NCBI RefSeq assembly: GCF_024979295.1
Contig: NZ_JANLCJ010000001.1
Coordinates: 248,001 to 312,000, forward strand
Direction: 5' to 3'
DNA length: 64,000 nucleotides
From: Herbiconiux daphne
GTDB taxonomy: Bacteria > Actinomycetota > Actinomycetes > Actinomycetales > Microbacteriaceae
In this document: in pieces, positions 42,348-50,153 of the stretch
Position numbering within the stretch: the first letter of the stretch is position 1
How the letters are laid out: the number at the start of each line of letters is the position of its first letter
Translations under genes and position numbers: made by a program
Notes under the pieces: generated by a model
The model's database searches: none
What the model saw: the letters and a program-made list of their open reading frames with translations, nothing else
What the model was told of the DNA's origin: nothing

Positions 42348-44254
42348 GCTACCAGGACGAACAGCCCCCGGCCGAGCCCGACCCGCTCGGCGAGACTCTC
42401 TCAGCGATCCTCAAGATCGTCTTCGTCATCGCGGTCGCCCTCGTGGCACTTCCGCTCGTGGTGCCGACAGTGTTCGCCCGCGGAGCCCAGATGCTTGCCA
42501 CGAAGCAGCGGTTCTGGATCGTCACGCGCTGGCAGTGGATCGTCAACACGATCGGGGCGGCGCTGGTCGGCGCTCTGCTTGCTGTCGAGACCGTCTGGTT
42601 GACGCACTGGATCAGCAGCGGTGACGCCGCCGTGTTCTTCGACAGCGACGACTGGGGCGCCAAGCTCCTGCCGATGTTCGGACCTTGGCTGGCATTGAAC
42701 CTCCTCTCGGGGGTGCTGCTCCTGCCTCTCACCTGGTCGATTCGTCGGCGACAGATCGCCCGCGAGGTGCGGACGCGCCGCGTCTCCGACGTCGTTCGCC
42801 AAGAACGGATCGAGACCGCACGGAAGCGCGCCGCGGACGCGGCCGCCGCCCGGCGCATGGGCGTGCAACTCGACAGTACGACGGGCCGGATCACCGGCGC
42901 CACGAAGAATGCCGTCACCGTCCCCCTCCAGGTGGGCGGACGGCAGGCGTTCGGGATGATCACTCACGGCACCGTGAAGTCCCTTGCCGAGAGCTTCCAC
43001 GACGCACGCCGAGTGCCCGACTGGGTCGACCCCACGGGCCGATACGCGGTTCTGCCGGAAAGCGCGTCCGCCGTCCGGGCACTCCTCGTCGCCGAGTCCG
43101 GTGTCGGGAAGACCGTCTTCATCAACGGCGCAGTCCTCTGCGCTCTGGAGGCGGGCTGGCCGGTGTTCATGCTCGACGCCAAGGGTGACCCCGATGACGC
43201 CGAGAAGCTCGTGGCCCTCGCGGAGAGCTACGGTCACACCGCTGTGGCCGGCGGGCAATGGAATCTGTTCGATGGCACCGCCGAACAGGTCACCGCCAAG
43301 CTCATGCGGCTGATGCCACCCCCGGACGGCGCAAACCAGCACTACCTCGACGAGATCCGCGGCGTCCTTCAAGCGGTCCAGGACAGATCGCCGATCACCG
43401 GCGTCGACGATCTTCGAGAGCGGCTGACCAACCCCAACCCCTACGTGCGTGACAACTACGACTTCGGCCTGGTCACCAAACCCGTCGACCGAACCGGCGA
43501 AACCGCCGGCACCCGAGCTCTGCAATCGCTGATGGTCGCGCTCCGCCCCCTCGAGCGGTGGATCAGCGCCGAGGGGTGGTCGTACTCCTCGCCGAAGGCC
43601 GCGCTCAGCGTGGTGCCGCTCTCGCCGGTCGATGAGGCGCAGGCGCGTCTTGGCGATCTCCTCATGCTCGACCTGCGGAACTTCATCGCCCGACGCCTCG
43701 AAAGCCGCGACAAAACCCCTGCGCTCGTCATCGTCGACGAATTCCCCCAGCTCGTCACCGGAGCACAAGACCCCGGTGACACCGCATCCAGCCTCTTCGA
43801 AACGGCACGAAGCGCCGGCATGGGACTCATCCTCGCCGTGCAAAGCCCCGCGGGTGTCTCGAACGATGACACCCGCCGGCGCCGCGCGCTCACCAGCGGC
43901 GCGGCGCTCATCTTCGGGCGTTCCAAGGATCCCGAAGACATCGTCAAGTACGCCGGCACCGTCATGCGAATGGAAGCATCGGGCCGCGCAACCGGAGAAG
44001 AACTCGGCACCGCGCGAGCGCAGCACTCCTTCGTGATCCCGCCCCAAGACGTCCGCGAAGCATCCGCCGGCTCCTACTGGATCGTCCAAGGAGGAGCAAT
44101 CGCCCCATTCCGATCACTCCCTACCCAGAATGTCGTTCGACCTGCGACCGGGCTTGTGACCGAGGCGACCAGCAACACCGTCGCCGACAAGGACGTGGAC
44201 TCCTCGGACAGCGAATTTGACTCCCCGGTTGCCGAGGAGAGCCCTACGCGGTAA
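42344..44254 (+). CDS. VirD4/TraG-like type IV coupling protein
   Basis: 636 residues. Three to four hydrophobic segments in the first 130 residues (LKIVFVIAVALVALPLVVPT; LLPMFGPWLALNLLSGVLLL) anchor it in the membrane. A RecA-like domain follows, with Walker A VAESGVGKTVFING (about residues 247-260) and Walker B ALVIVDEFPQL (about 463-473). It ends with a typical T4CP arginine-rich tail and a disordered acidic C-terminus. It recruits the relaxosome to the T4SS. GTG at 42344 is coupled to the preceding gene. Confidence 0.88.
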   Translation: MSYQDEQPPAEPDPLGETLSAILKIVFVIAVALVALPLVVPTVFARGAQMLATKQRFWIVTRWQWIVNTIGAALVGALLAVETVWLTHWISSGDAAVFFDSDDWGAKLLPMFGPWLALNLLSGVLLLPLTWSIRRRQIAREVRTRRVSDVVRQERIETARKRAADAAAARRMGVQLDSTTGRITGATKNAVTVPLQVGGRQAFGMITHGTVKSLAESFHDARRVPDWVDPTGRYAVLPESASAVRALLVAESGVGKTVFINGAVLCALEAGWPVFMLDAKGDPDDAEKLVALAESYGHTAVAGGQWNLFDGTAEQVTAKLMRLMPPPDGANQHYLDEIRGVLQAVQDRSPITGVDDLRERLTNPNPYVRDNYDFGLVTKPVDRTGETAGTRALQSLMVALRPLERWISAEGWSYSSPKAALSVVPLSPVDEAQARLGDLLMLDLRNFIARRLESRDKTPALVIVDEFPQLVTGAQDPGDTASSLFETARSAGMGLILAVQSPAGVSNDDTRRRRALTSGAALIFGRSKDPEDIVKYAGTVMRMEASGRATGEELGTARAQHSFVIPPQDVREASAGSYWIVQGGAIAPFRSLPTQNVVRPATGLVTEATSNTVADKDVDSSDSEFDSPVAEESPTR

Positions 44255-44270
44255 TCGAACATATGTTCTA
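44255..44270 (+). promoter_or_regulatory. LexA SOS box
   Basis: TCGAACATATGTTCTA matches the actinobacterial LexA operator TCGAAC-N4-GTTCGA except for one base in the last triplet. It starts immediately after the T4CP stop and ends 10 bases before the next ATG, in promoter position. Confidence 0.7.
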
Positions 44271-44280
44271 ATCTGGCGGG

Positions 44281-44589
44281 ATGGGAAGCAATTGTCGACA
44301 CGGCTCCGATCTGACCGATAAGGCGATCAACGCCGTGCTCGTGAAGCCTCAGCCGATCTCCCTTACTGAGGACGAGAAGAAGTCCACGGGTCAGGCGGTT
44401 GAGCAGCCTCCGGCGGATCAGACCCCGCAGGTTCTCGCGTGGGTCAGGTATCCGGCGTGGACGGTGCAGGTGTCAGGCAAGGTCCTCGCCTACAACGATC
44501 GGATGGTTCTCGTCGAGTGGGATACCCAAGGCGGCGGAACGCACCGGGCATGGGTGTGGCGCTCCGCGGTCACCATCCCGAAGCGATAA
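44281..44589 (+). CDS. Small SOS-boxed protein with SH3-like C-terminus
   Basis: 102 residues. The C-terminal 55 residues (VLAWVRYPAWTVQVSGKVLA, MVLVEWDTQGGGTHRAWVWR) look like a small SH3/KOW-type beta barrel. The N-terminal half is acidic and flexible. The LexA-like box directly upstream suggests induction by DNA damage. The ATG at 44281 is 10 bases from the box, so the mRNA may be leaderless. Confidence 0.6.
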   Translation: MGSNCRHGSDLTDKAINAVLVKPQPISLTEDEKKSTGQAVEQPPADQTPQVLAWVRYPAWTVQVSGKVLAYNDRMVLVEWDTQGGGTHRAWVWRSAVTIPKR

Positions 44590-44601
44590 CGGACACATCC
44601 G

Positions 44602-44824
44602 AGTCGCCTGTGGCGACCTTGTAGGAGCCGCTGCGCGGCACCGCCTCGTGGATTGTTCGTCTGCCTGGCCACTCCACGATAGTTCGCTCCCTGCCCTCCG
44701 TGCCCACCGATTCGGACGCGCCCTATGGGGCTTATTTCGCCCGAATCGGCACGCACTCCGGGCCGTCCACTCTCCATCGCTGCGCTTGCCAGACAGGCGA
44801 ACAAACAGTTGAACGGAGAGAGAC
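44602..44824 (+). repeat. Structured leader element, copy 1 (before ParB-like gene)
   Basis: Includes hairpins GTCGCC/GGCGAC (44602-44617), GCCGC/GCGGC (44627-44639) and the core hairpin with perfect 9-base arms CCGATTCGG (44707-44715) and CCGAATCGG (44741-44749), with GCCC/GGGC inside the loop and GCGCCCTATGGGGCTTATTT as the conserved top. Related copies at 46441-46645, 48230-48395 and 51050-51220. Confidence 0.75.
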
Positions 44825-46315
44825 ATGACCGACACCATCACCGCGACCGGCACGCTGGAGCACATCGACCCCCAGGCGCTGATCCTGGAAGCGAACGTGC
44901 GCCCAAGCGCCCCCGTGGACAAGGAGTTCGTGGCGACCATCAAGCAGTTCGGCGTGCTCATGCCGGTGCTCGCCCGCCGCGACCCGCAAGGCAACGTGCT
45001 CGTGAGGGCCGGTCAGCGGCGCACCCTCGGCGCTCGCGAAGCCGGTATCGCGACAATCCCCGTGTACATCACGAACGCGGACGACAAGACCGCTGAGCGG
45101 ATCATCGAGCAGATCGTGGAGAACGACCAGCGCAAGGAACTGACCGACGGCGACCGCGCAGCCGCCTACCAGCAGCTGGCATTCGAAGGCCTTTCAGTGG
45201 CGACGATCGCCATGCGGGTCGGAGTGAAACGGGACATCGTCCAGGCGGGCATCAACGTGGCCGAAAACGCGACCGCCGCCTCGGCCATCAGCACGCACGA
45301 TCTGACGTTGGATCAGGCAGCGGTCCTGATCGAGTTCGAAGGCGACAACACCATCGTCAATTCGTTGATCGAGGTTGCGACCAGCGACCCGGCTAAGTTC
45401 GAGCACGCCGCCCAGCGCGCCCGCGACGAGCGAACACGAGCCCTGGCGGTCGCCGCCGCGACCGATAAGGCCGAGGGGCGCGGATTCCGCGTTCTGAAGC
45501 GGCGGCCCGTCACCTGGCAGGCCGACGAGCACACCAGCATCGATGAGCTCGCGACCGCAGACGGTGAGCGCGCCACCGCCTCGGACATCGAAGCCGTCGA
45601 GGGTCGCGCCGTGTACGTCGACACCGACTGGGACGTCACGGTTCGGGTGTCGTACTACGTGCCCACCGACGGGTTCAAGGCGGCAGGCTTCAAGAAGCTG
45701 GCCTCAAACGGCACCGTGCGGCAGCCGATGAGCGAAGACGAGAAGGCCGAACGCAAGACGTTGATCGCCAACAACAAGGCGTGGAAGTCAGCCGAAACCG
45801 TCCGACGGGCCTGGCTCGCCGGACTGGTGAACCGCAAGACGCTCCCGAAGGACGCGACCCGATTCATCGCCCGAGGAATGACCGAGTTCGCGGCCGATCT
45901 CGCCCGAGGCCTGCAGAACGGCAACAAGCTCGCGCACGAGTTCTTCGACCTCGACCGGGGCGACTCCTACTTCGCACCGGACAAGCTCGCCGGAATCGTG
46001 GAGGCGACCCCCACGAAGGCGAACCATGTGTCGCTGGCGGTTGTTCTCAGCGCGATCGAGGGCGGAACCAGCGTGCAGACCTGGCGTTCGCCCGACCGGG
46101 ACTCGGCCGCGTACTTCACCCAGATCGGCGCGTGGGGCTACCCACTGTCCGAGGTGGAGCAGATCGTGATCGACAAGCACGCCGAACTGCAACACGCCAG
46201 GGCCGCTCAGCGCGTAGCAGATGAGGCTCCGAGTGGGGCCAATGACGAGGTGGAAGACGCGGGCTTCGACGGCGACGACCTGCCCGCGGAGGACTTCGAC
46301 TCGCTCGACGAGTAG
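44825..46315 (+). CDS. ParB/Srx-domain protein of the leading region
   Basis: 496 residues. A ParB N-terminal domain (residues 10-115) contains the nucleotide-binding segment GQRRTLGAREAGIATIPVYI and the IVENDQRKELTDGDRAAAYQ continuation. An HTH follows (LSVATIAMRVGVKRDIVQAG). The last 250 residues have no known match and end with a very acidic tail. This is not the partner of ParA (that is 40843). ParB-like proteins next to ssb occur in the leading region of F-like plasmids, so an anti-defence or establishment role is possible. It follows structured element copy 1; GGAGAGAGAC precedes the ATG. Confidence 0.82.
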   Translation: MTDTITATGTLEHIDPQALILEANVRPSAPVDKEFVATIKQFGVLMPVLARRDPQGNVLVRAGQRRTLGAREAGIATIPVYITNADDKTAERIIEQIVENDQRKELTDGDRAAAYQQLAFEGLSVATIAMRVGVKRDIVQAGINVAENATAASAISTHDLTLDQAAVLIEFEGDNTIVNSLIEVATSDPAKFEHAAQRARDERTRALAVAAATDKAEGRGFRVLKRRPVTWQADEHTSIDELATADGERATASDIEAVEGRAVYVDTDWDVTVRVSYYVPTDGFKAAGFKKLASNGTVRQPMSEDEKAERKTLIANNKAWKSAETVRRAWLAGLVNRKTLPKDATRFIARGMTEFAADLARGLQNGNKLAHEFFDLDRGDSYFAPDKLAGIVEATPTKANHVSLAVVLSAIEGGTSVQTWRSPDRDSAAYFTQIGAWGYPLSEVEQIVIDKHAELQHARAAQRVADEAPSGANDEVEDAGFDGDDLPAEDFDSLDE

Positions 46316-46440
46316 CCGCAACACTGGCCCGGATCGGCAGCATCCTCTCCCTGCCGGTCCGGGCCGGCTCGCGGCGTCGGCACGGAGGCCGACTTGAGGT
46401 CAAGGGCTTCGATTGCGGAACGCCGGCGGCGCCGGCGTCA

Positions 46441-46645
46441 GTCTTGACCGAATCGGAGCCGCTTCGCGGCGCTGATCTCACAGCGTGATTTTTGTGCTTT
46501 CCGGCTGCCGATCGTAGCTCGCTCCACGACTTGCGTGCCCGGAATCTCGAACGCGCCCTGCGGGCTTACTTCGTCCGAGATTCCGGGCACTCCAGCCGCT
46601 TCCGCTCGCAATCGAATCTCTCGCCGGAAGGCACAAAAAATGATC
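46441..46645 (+). repeat. Structured leader element, copy 2 (before ssb)
   Basis: Hairpin GCCGC/GCGGC (46458-46470); conserved TTTCCGGCTGCCGATCGTAG (46498 on); core hairpin with perfect 15-base arms GTGCCCGGAATCTCG (46535-46549) and CGAGATTCCGGGCAC (46576-46590), loop hairpin GCCC-TGC-GGGC; 3' part CGCCGGAAGGCACAAAAAAT. It fills the gap between the ParB-like gene and ssb. Confidence 0.8.
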
Positions 46646-46669
46646 AGCCAACGAGAGGAACCACAGATC

Positions 46670-47074
46670 ATGTCCGACACCATCACCATCACCGGGATCG
46701 TCGCCACCGACCCCCGCCACATCGTCACCCAGGCGGGCCTGGATATCGCGAGCTTCCGGCTCGCATCCGCCCAGCGCCGCTACGACTCGGAGTCTCAGAA
46801 ATGGGTCGAGGGCGAGACCAACTGGTACACCGTTACCGGATTCCGTCAGCTCGCCGTGGGCGTGACCGAGAGCATCCGCCGAGGCGAGCGAGTCATCGTC
46901 ACCGGCAAACTCCGGGTTCGTGCCTGGGAGACCGAAGACAAGAGCGGAACCAACGTCGAGATCGACGCCGACGCGATCGGCCACGACCTCACCTGGGGCA
47001 CCACCGTCTACACCAAGACCCCCCGGGCCGAGGACACCGCAGAGCAGCCCACCGACGAGCCCAACCCGTTCTGA
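46670..47074 (+). CDS. ssb: Single-stranded DNA-binding protein
   Basis: 134 residues. OB-fold with MSDTITITGIVATDPRHIVT at the start, NWYTVTGFRQLAVGVTESIR and RGERVIVTGKLRVRAWETED in the middle, and a C-terminal tail ending DEPNPF. The tail is a variant of the usual DDDIPF that recruits partner proteins. The GAGAGGAA before the ATG at 46670 supports this start. It coats incoming single-stranded ICE DNA and is followed by dprA. Confidence 0.93.
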   Translation: MSDTITITGIVATDPRHIVTQAGLDIASFRLASAQRRYDSESQKWVEGETNWYTVTGFRQLAVGVTESIRRGERVIVTGKLRVRAWETEDKSGTNVEIDADAIGHDLTWGTTVYTKTPRAEDTAEQPTDEPNPF

Positions 47075-47133
47075 CCACTCACCGGAGGAGGCGCACTTGC
47101 GCCCCCTCCGACCATCTTGAAAGGACATCCAGC

Positions 47134-48108
47134 ATGACTGGCGAACAGCACGCAGTTCAGAGCACACGAACCGATCTCACGCCCACCACCGGCGGCATCC
47201 ACAACCCGATCGAGGCGATCCGCCGCGCCGCATGCGCACCACGTCGACACAGCGATGACACGATCGCCCGCGCCGCATGGTCGGTCATCATCCACCCCGG
47301 CGACACCGAGGCCGGAGCCTTCATAGCCGAGCACGGAGCGACTCGCGCCCTCGAACTGGTCGTGAAAACCACCACACCCTCTGCACCCGACCAGCTCGCT
47401 CGCCTGGCCGGGACCCAATACAACGCCGCGCGTGTTGCCCGCCGCCTTGACCTGACCGAGACCCTCGGGTTCGCGATCATCACTCCGGAAGACGACGAGT
47501 GGCCCGATCGCCTAACCGCGCTCGGTGAGGGGCTGCCGCTCCTGCTCTGGTGCGACGGCGACCCCTCCGCATTGAACCGCGAGCACGCCACAGCAATCGC
47601 GGGATCTCGCGCTGCCACGCCCTACGGGGAGCATGCCGCGATGACGCTGACTTCCGATCTGGTGAGAGAAGGGCACGCGATCATCACCGGGGCCGCATAT
47701 GGCATCGATGGAGCGGCAACCCGCTCCACGCTGGCCGAAGAGGGGACGGCTGTCGCCGTGCTTGCCGGGGGTGTTGACCGCCCATACCCGGCTGGCCACC
47801 ACGACCTCATCGCCCGCGTCGCCGCCAACGGGGGAGCGGTGATCAGTGAGCTGCCTCCAACGACCACACCGACGCGGTGGCGATTCCTGCAGCGGAACCG
47901 CATCATCGCCGCTCTCGGTCAGCGGCTCATCATCGTGGAGGCCGGAACCCGATCAGGAGCGCTCAACACAGCCGCACACGCCACCCAGGCGGGAACTCCC
48001 GTGTACGCCGTGCCCGGGCCGATCACGTCTTCGGCCTCCGCCGGTTGCCATGTGCTCATTCGAGAGAACAAGGCGCGCCTTCTCACCAATGCAGCAGAGC
48101 TGCTCTGA
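47134..48108 (+). CDS. dprA: DprA-like DNA processing protein (intact)
   Basis: 324 residues from the ATG at 47134 (GAAAGGA upstream). The DprA Rossmann-like core is intact: AIAGSRAATPYGEHAAM, AIITGAAYGIDGAATRSTLA, RRWRFLQRNRIIAALG-type region, and LIIVEAGTRSGALNTAAHAT. DprA loads RecA on incoming single-stranded DNA. It follows ssb by 59 bases and probably shares its transcript. The N-terminal 100 residues differ from chromosomal DprA and look element-specific. Confidence 0.88.
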   Translation: MTGEQHAVQSTRTDLTPTTGGIHNPIEAIRRAACAPRRHSDDTIARAAWSVIIHPGDTEAGAFIAEHGATRALELVVKTTTPSAPDQLARLAGTQYNAARVARRLDLTETLGFAIITPEDDEWPDRLTALGEGLPLLLWCDGDPSALNREHATAIAGSRAATPYGEHAAMTLTSDLVREGHAIITGAAYGIDGAATRSTLAEEGTAVAVLAGGVDRPYPAGHHDLIARVAANGGAVISELPPTTTPTRWRFLQRNRIIAALGQRLIIVEAGTRSGALNTAAHATQAGTPVYAVPGPITSSASAGCHVLIRENKARLLTNAAELL

Positions 48109-48115
48109 TGACCGG

Positions 48116-48158
48116 CGGCCGGCCTGCAAGGGCCGGCCGTGAGGGGCTTGCCCCTCAC
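48116..48158 (+). terminator. Tandem hairpins after dprA
   Basis: CGGCCGGCC/GGCCGGCCG (48116-48124 and 48131-48139) is immediately followed by GTGAGGGGC/GCCCCTCAC (48139-48147 and 48150-48158). The two hairpins share one base. There is no T-run, so a terminator or RNA-stability role is inferred; a similar tandem pair follows the ArdC gene. Confidence 0.55.
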
Positions 48159-48229
48159 GCTCCCCGGTGAGACCCCGCCGTTGGCGTGGCAAACGGAACG
48201 CTGCGCGTGCATCCCTTAGGGAATTCATT

Positions 48230-48395
48230 CCGATCCGGCCGCCGACCATAGCGCCCTCCGGCGGCTGCGTTCCCTGCGGTCGCTTTTTGCAGACTCCGCC
48301 ATACGGCTCCGCTTAGCAACCACTCCCTTCGCTCTCTCCGCCGCCTGCGGGCGCTCTCGATCTCTGTGCCGGAACGGAAAGAAAAACGATCTGGC
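48230..48395 (+). repeat. Structured leader element, diverged copy (before 48452 gene)
   Basis: Shares with the copy at 51050-51220 (read in reverse) the segments CCGGCCGCCGACCATAGC, GGCTGCGTTC and TCGATCTCTGTGCCGGAA, but the central core is different (GCAGACTCCGCCATACGGCT). Occupies most of the 48109-48451 gap together with the tandem hairpins. Confidence 0.6.
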
Positions 48396-48451
48396 ACCAA
48401 CAGATATCGACACCGTCAGGCCCCGTTGGCCGACTAACGAAGGAGAGTGCC

Positions 48452-48679
48452 ATGAACGATCTTGAAGAGATCCTCCGCGCTGAGATGGTCAAGTACCTCG
48501 TGCAGACAGCCATCTTCTGCCCCGGAACCGGCGAGCTGCTCGACACGCGCGCTTGCGTCGTGTTGAACGACGCGGATGGCGATCCCGTTGCCGTGCTTTC
48601 TCCCGTCGGATGGGCGAACGTCACACCCGCAAATCGGGAACTCCTCGCCGAGCGCGGCGTCACAGCCTCGGACCGGTAG
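48452..48679 (+). CDS. Small leading-region protein, unknown
   Basis: 75 residues, AAGGAGAG before the ATG at 48452. A helical start (MNDLEEILRAEMVKYLVQTA) and a compact end (VAVLSPVGWANVTPANRELL). It follows a copy of the structured element. No function is recognised; anti-restriction or anti-CRISPR proteins of leading regions are often this size. Confidence 0.6.
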   Translation: MNDLEEILRAEMVKYLVQTAIFCPGTGELLDTRACVVLNDADGDPVAVLSPVGWANVTPANRELLAERGVTASDR

Positions 48680-48687
48680 GGGCAGTG

Positions 48688-48897
48688 GTGCTCACGCTCA
48701 CCACCCCGGACGGAACCATCTTGACCGGAGCGAACGAGGTGCATCTCGCGTCCGTCTGGCTCGATCACCAGTACGGAGAGGGCTGGGAGAAGGGTCTAGG
48801 CCCATTCGGCGAGCACGACCTCATGAACTCCACCATCGAAGAGCTCGCACTGATGCAGGACGGACTCTTTCCCGGCTACACGATCACCACGCACTGA
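48688..48897 (+). CDS. Small leading-region protein, unknown
   Basis: 69 residues from the GTG at 48688 (AGGGG 5 bases upstream; GTG at 48685 is possible). The sequence (LTLTTPDGTILTGANEVHLA, WLDHQYGEGWEKGLGPFGEH) is acidic and compact. It lies between the 75-residue gene and ArdC in one probable operon. Confidence 0.55.
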   Translation: MLTLTTPDGTILTGANEVHLASVWLDHQYGEGWEKGLGPFGEHDLMNSTIEELALMQDGLFPGYTITTH

Positions 48898-48912
48898 AAG
48901 ACGAACAGACCA

Positions 48913-49788
48913 ATGACCACACGAACGAAGACCAGCCCCGAGGAACGCCGCGCTCAGGCCGAGGCCCTCCACGAGAACATCGCCGCCCAGGTCGAGGCGC
49001 TCCGCGGTACCGCCCAGTGGGAGAGGTTCCTGCAGTTCGCGGGAGCCTTCCATGCCTACAGCCTCAACAACGTGCTCCTCATCCTCAGACAGCGGCCCGA
49101 CGCCACCCGAGTCGCCGGATTCCGGAAATGGCAGCAACTCGGCCGCCAAGTCCGCAAGGGCGAGCACGCCATCCGGATCTTCGGCTACTCGACGAAAAAG
49201 ACCACGGAGGAAGATGACAACGGCGACGACGTCGAGAAGATCACCCGCCGGTTCCCGATCCTCTCCGTGTTCGACATCAGCCAAACCGACCTCATCGACG
49301 GCGAAGCTGACCCCACCACGATCACACAACAGCTCACCGGGCTGGACGATCACGGCGTCATCGAAACTCTCACCGAGTACCTTGCGGCCGAGGGCTGGGA
49401 CGTGCAGCGCAAACCGCTCGCCGGACAGGTCAATGGCTACGCTCAGCCCGACACTCGAACGGTGGCGGTGAGGGAGGGCCTGGCGCCAGAACACGCAGCA
49501 AAGACCCTCATTCACGAGACGGCGCACATCGAGCTCAGGCATGTGGATGACCTCGAGGACTATGCCGCGCATCGCGGCCTGAACGAGACCGAAGCCGAGA
49601 GCGTCGCCTACGTCATCGCCGGGCTCCTCGGTTTCGACACCAGCGCCTACAGCATCGGCTACATTGCCGGATGGGCCGAGGGCGATACTGACATCATCCG
49701 CTCCACCGCATCCCGAGTCCTCAAGGCCGTCGACCAACTCGCCGACATCCTGGCTCCCGCTGAACTCGACGAGCCAGCAGAAGTGTGA
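48913..49788 (+). CDS. ArdC-type antirestriction protein
   Basis: 291 residues. N-terminal ArdC-like ssDNA-binding domain (residues 1-115: FAGAFHAYSLNNVLLILRQR, RKWQQLGRQVRKGEHAIRIF) and C-terminal zinc metallopeptidase-like domain with HETAH (residues 201-205) and a downstream Glu in ETEAESVAYVIAG. ArdC proteins coat and protect incoming single-stranded plasmid DNA from restriction. It sits in a block with SSB and DprA, which supports an establishment role. Confidence 0.88.
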   Translation: MTTRTKTSPEERRAQAEALHENIAAQVEALRGTAQWERFLQFAGAFHAYSLNNVLLILRQRPDATRVAGFRKWQQLGRQVRKGEHAIRIFGYSTKKTTEEDDNGDDVEKITRRFPILSVFDISQTDLIDGEADPTTITQQLTGLDDHGVIETLTEYLAAEGWDVQRKPLAGQVNGYAQPDTRTVAVREGLAPEHAAKTLIHETAHIELRHVDDLEDYAAHRGLNETEAESVAYVIAGLLGFDTSAYSIGYIAGWAEGDTDIIRSTASRVLKAVDQLADILAPAELDEPAEV

Positions 49789-49795
49789 CGGAATG

Positions 49796-49859
49796 TGTGG
49801 GTGACCGGATGCGGCATCCGGTCACCCACATGATCCGGCGAGGGGGCTGGCCCCCTCGC
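49796..49859. terminator. Tandem perfect hairpins after ardC-like gene
   Basis: Arms of 17 bases, TGTGGGTGACCGGATGC (49796-49812) and its complement (49814-49830), separated by a single base, followed by GCGAGGGGGC/GCCCCCTCGC (49838-49847 and 49850-49859) with a 2-base loop. Perfect near-palindromes like the first are more typical of protein-binding sites than of RNA hairpins. Either function is possible. Confidence 0.6.
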
Positions 49860-49929
49860 GCACCCCCATTCCTCCTCTATGACGTCGGCGGTCAGTGCAA
49901 CGCTGATGACACACGGAGAGGGGATCTTG

Positions 49930-50130
49930 ATGCAGGCGGTCATGTTGGCCGCGTTCGTCGTGATGGCGGTCGGCGCGATCCTGTTCGTCGTCCCGCGAGT
50001 GCTGCCGTTTCGGGGGCGGACCGCTCGTTCTCTAACTCGTCTTGCGGTGGCCGCCTGGCTGCTCGCGACTCTCTTGATCGTCGCCACGGTGGCGATCGGT
50101 CTTATCGGACACGCGCTGCTCTTTGCCTGA
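49930..50130 (+). CDS. Small two-helix membrane protein
   Basis: 66 residues from the ATG at 49930 (AGAGGGGATC upstream). Two transmembrane helices (AVMLAAFVVMAVGAILFVVP; LAVAAWLLATLLIVATVAIG) joined by a short basic loop. Entry exclusion, immunity or T4SS accessory roles are all possible; none is recognisable. Confidence 0.6.
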   Translation: MQAVMLAAFVVMAVGAILFVVPRVLPFRGRTARSLTRLAVAAWLLATLLIVATVAIGLIGHALLFA

Positions 50131-50153
50131 AGCTGCTCCCGTGACCGGTGCGC

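Noticed and set aside
42401..44089. 562-codon minus-strand frame opposite the coupling protein
   Set aside because: Shadow of the T4CP gene; low-complexity translation and no start signal.
44825..46315. ParB of the ParA system
   Set aside because: It lies 4 kb from parA, has its own promoter element, and parA already has a coupled partner at 40843.
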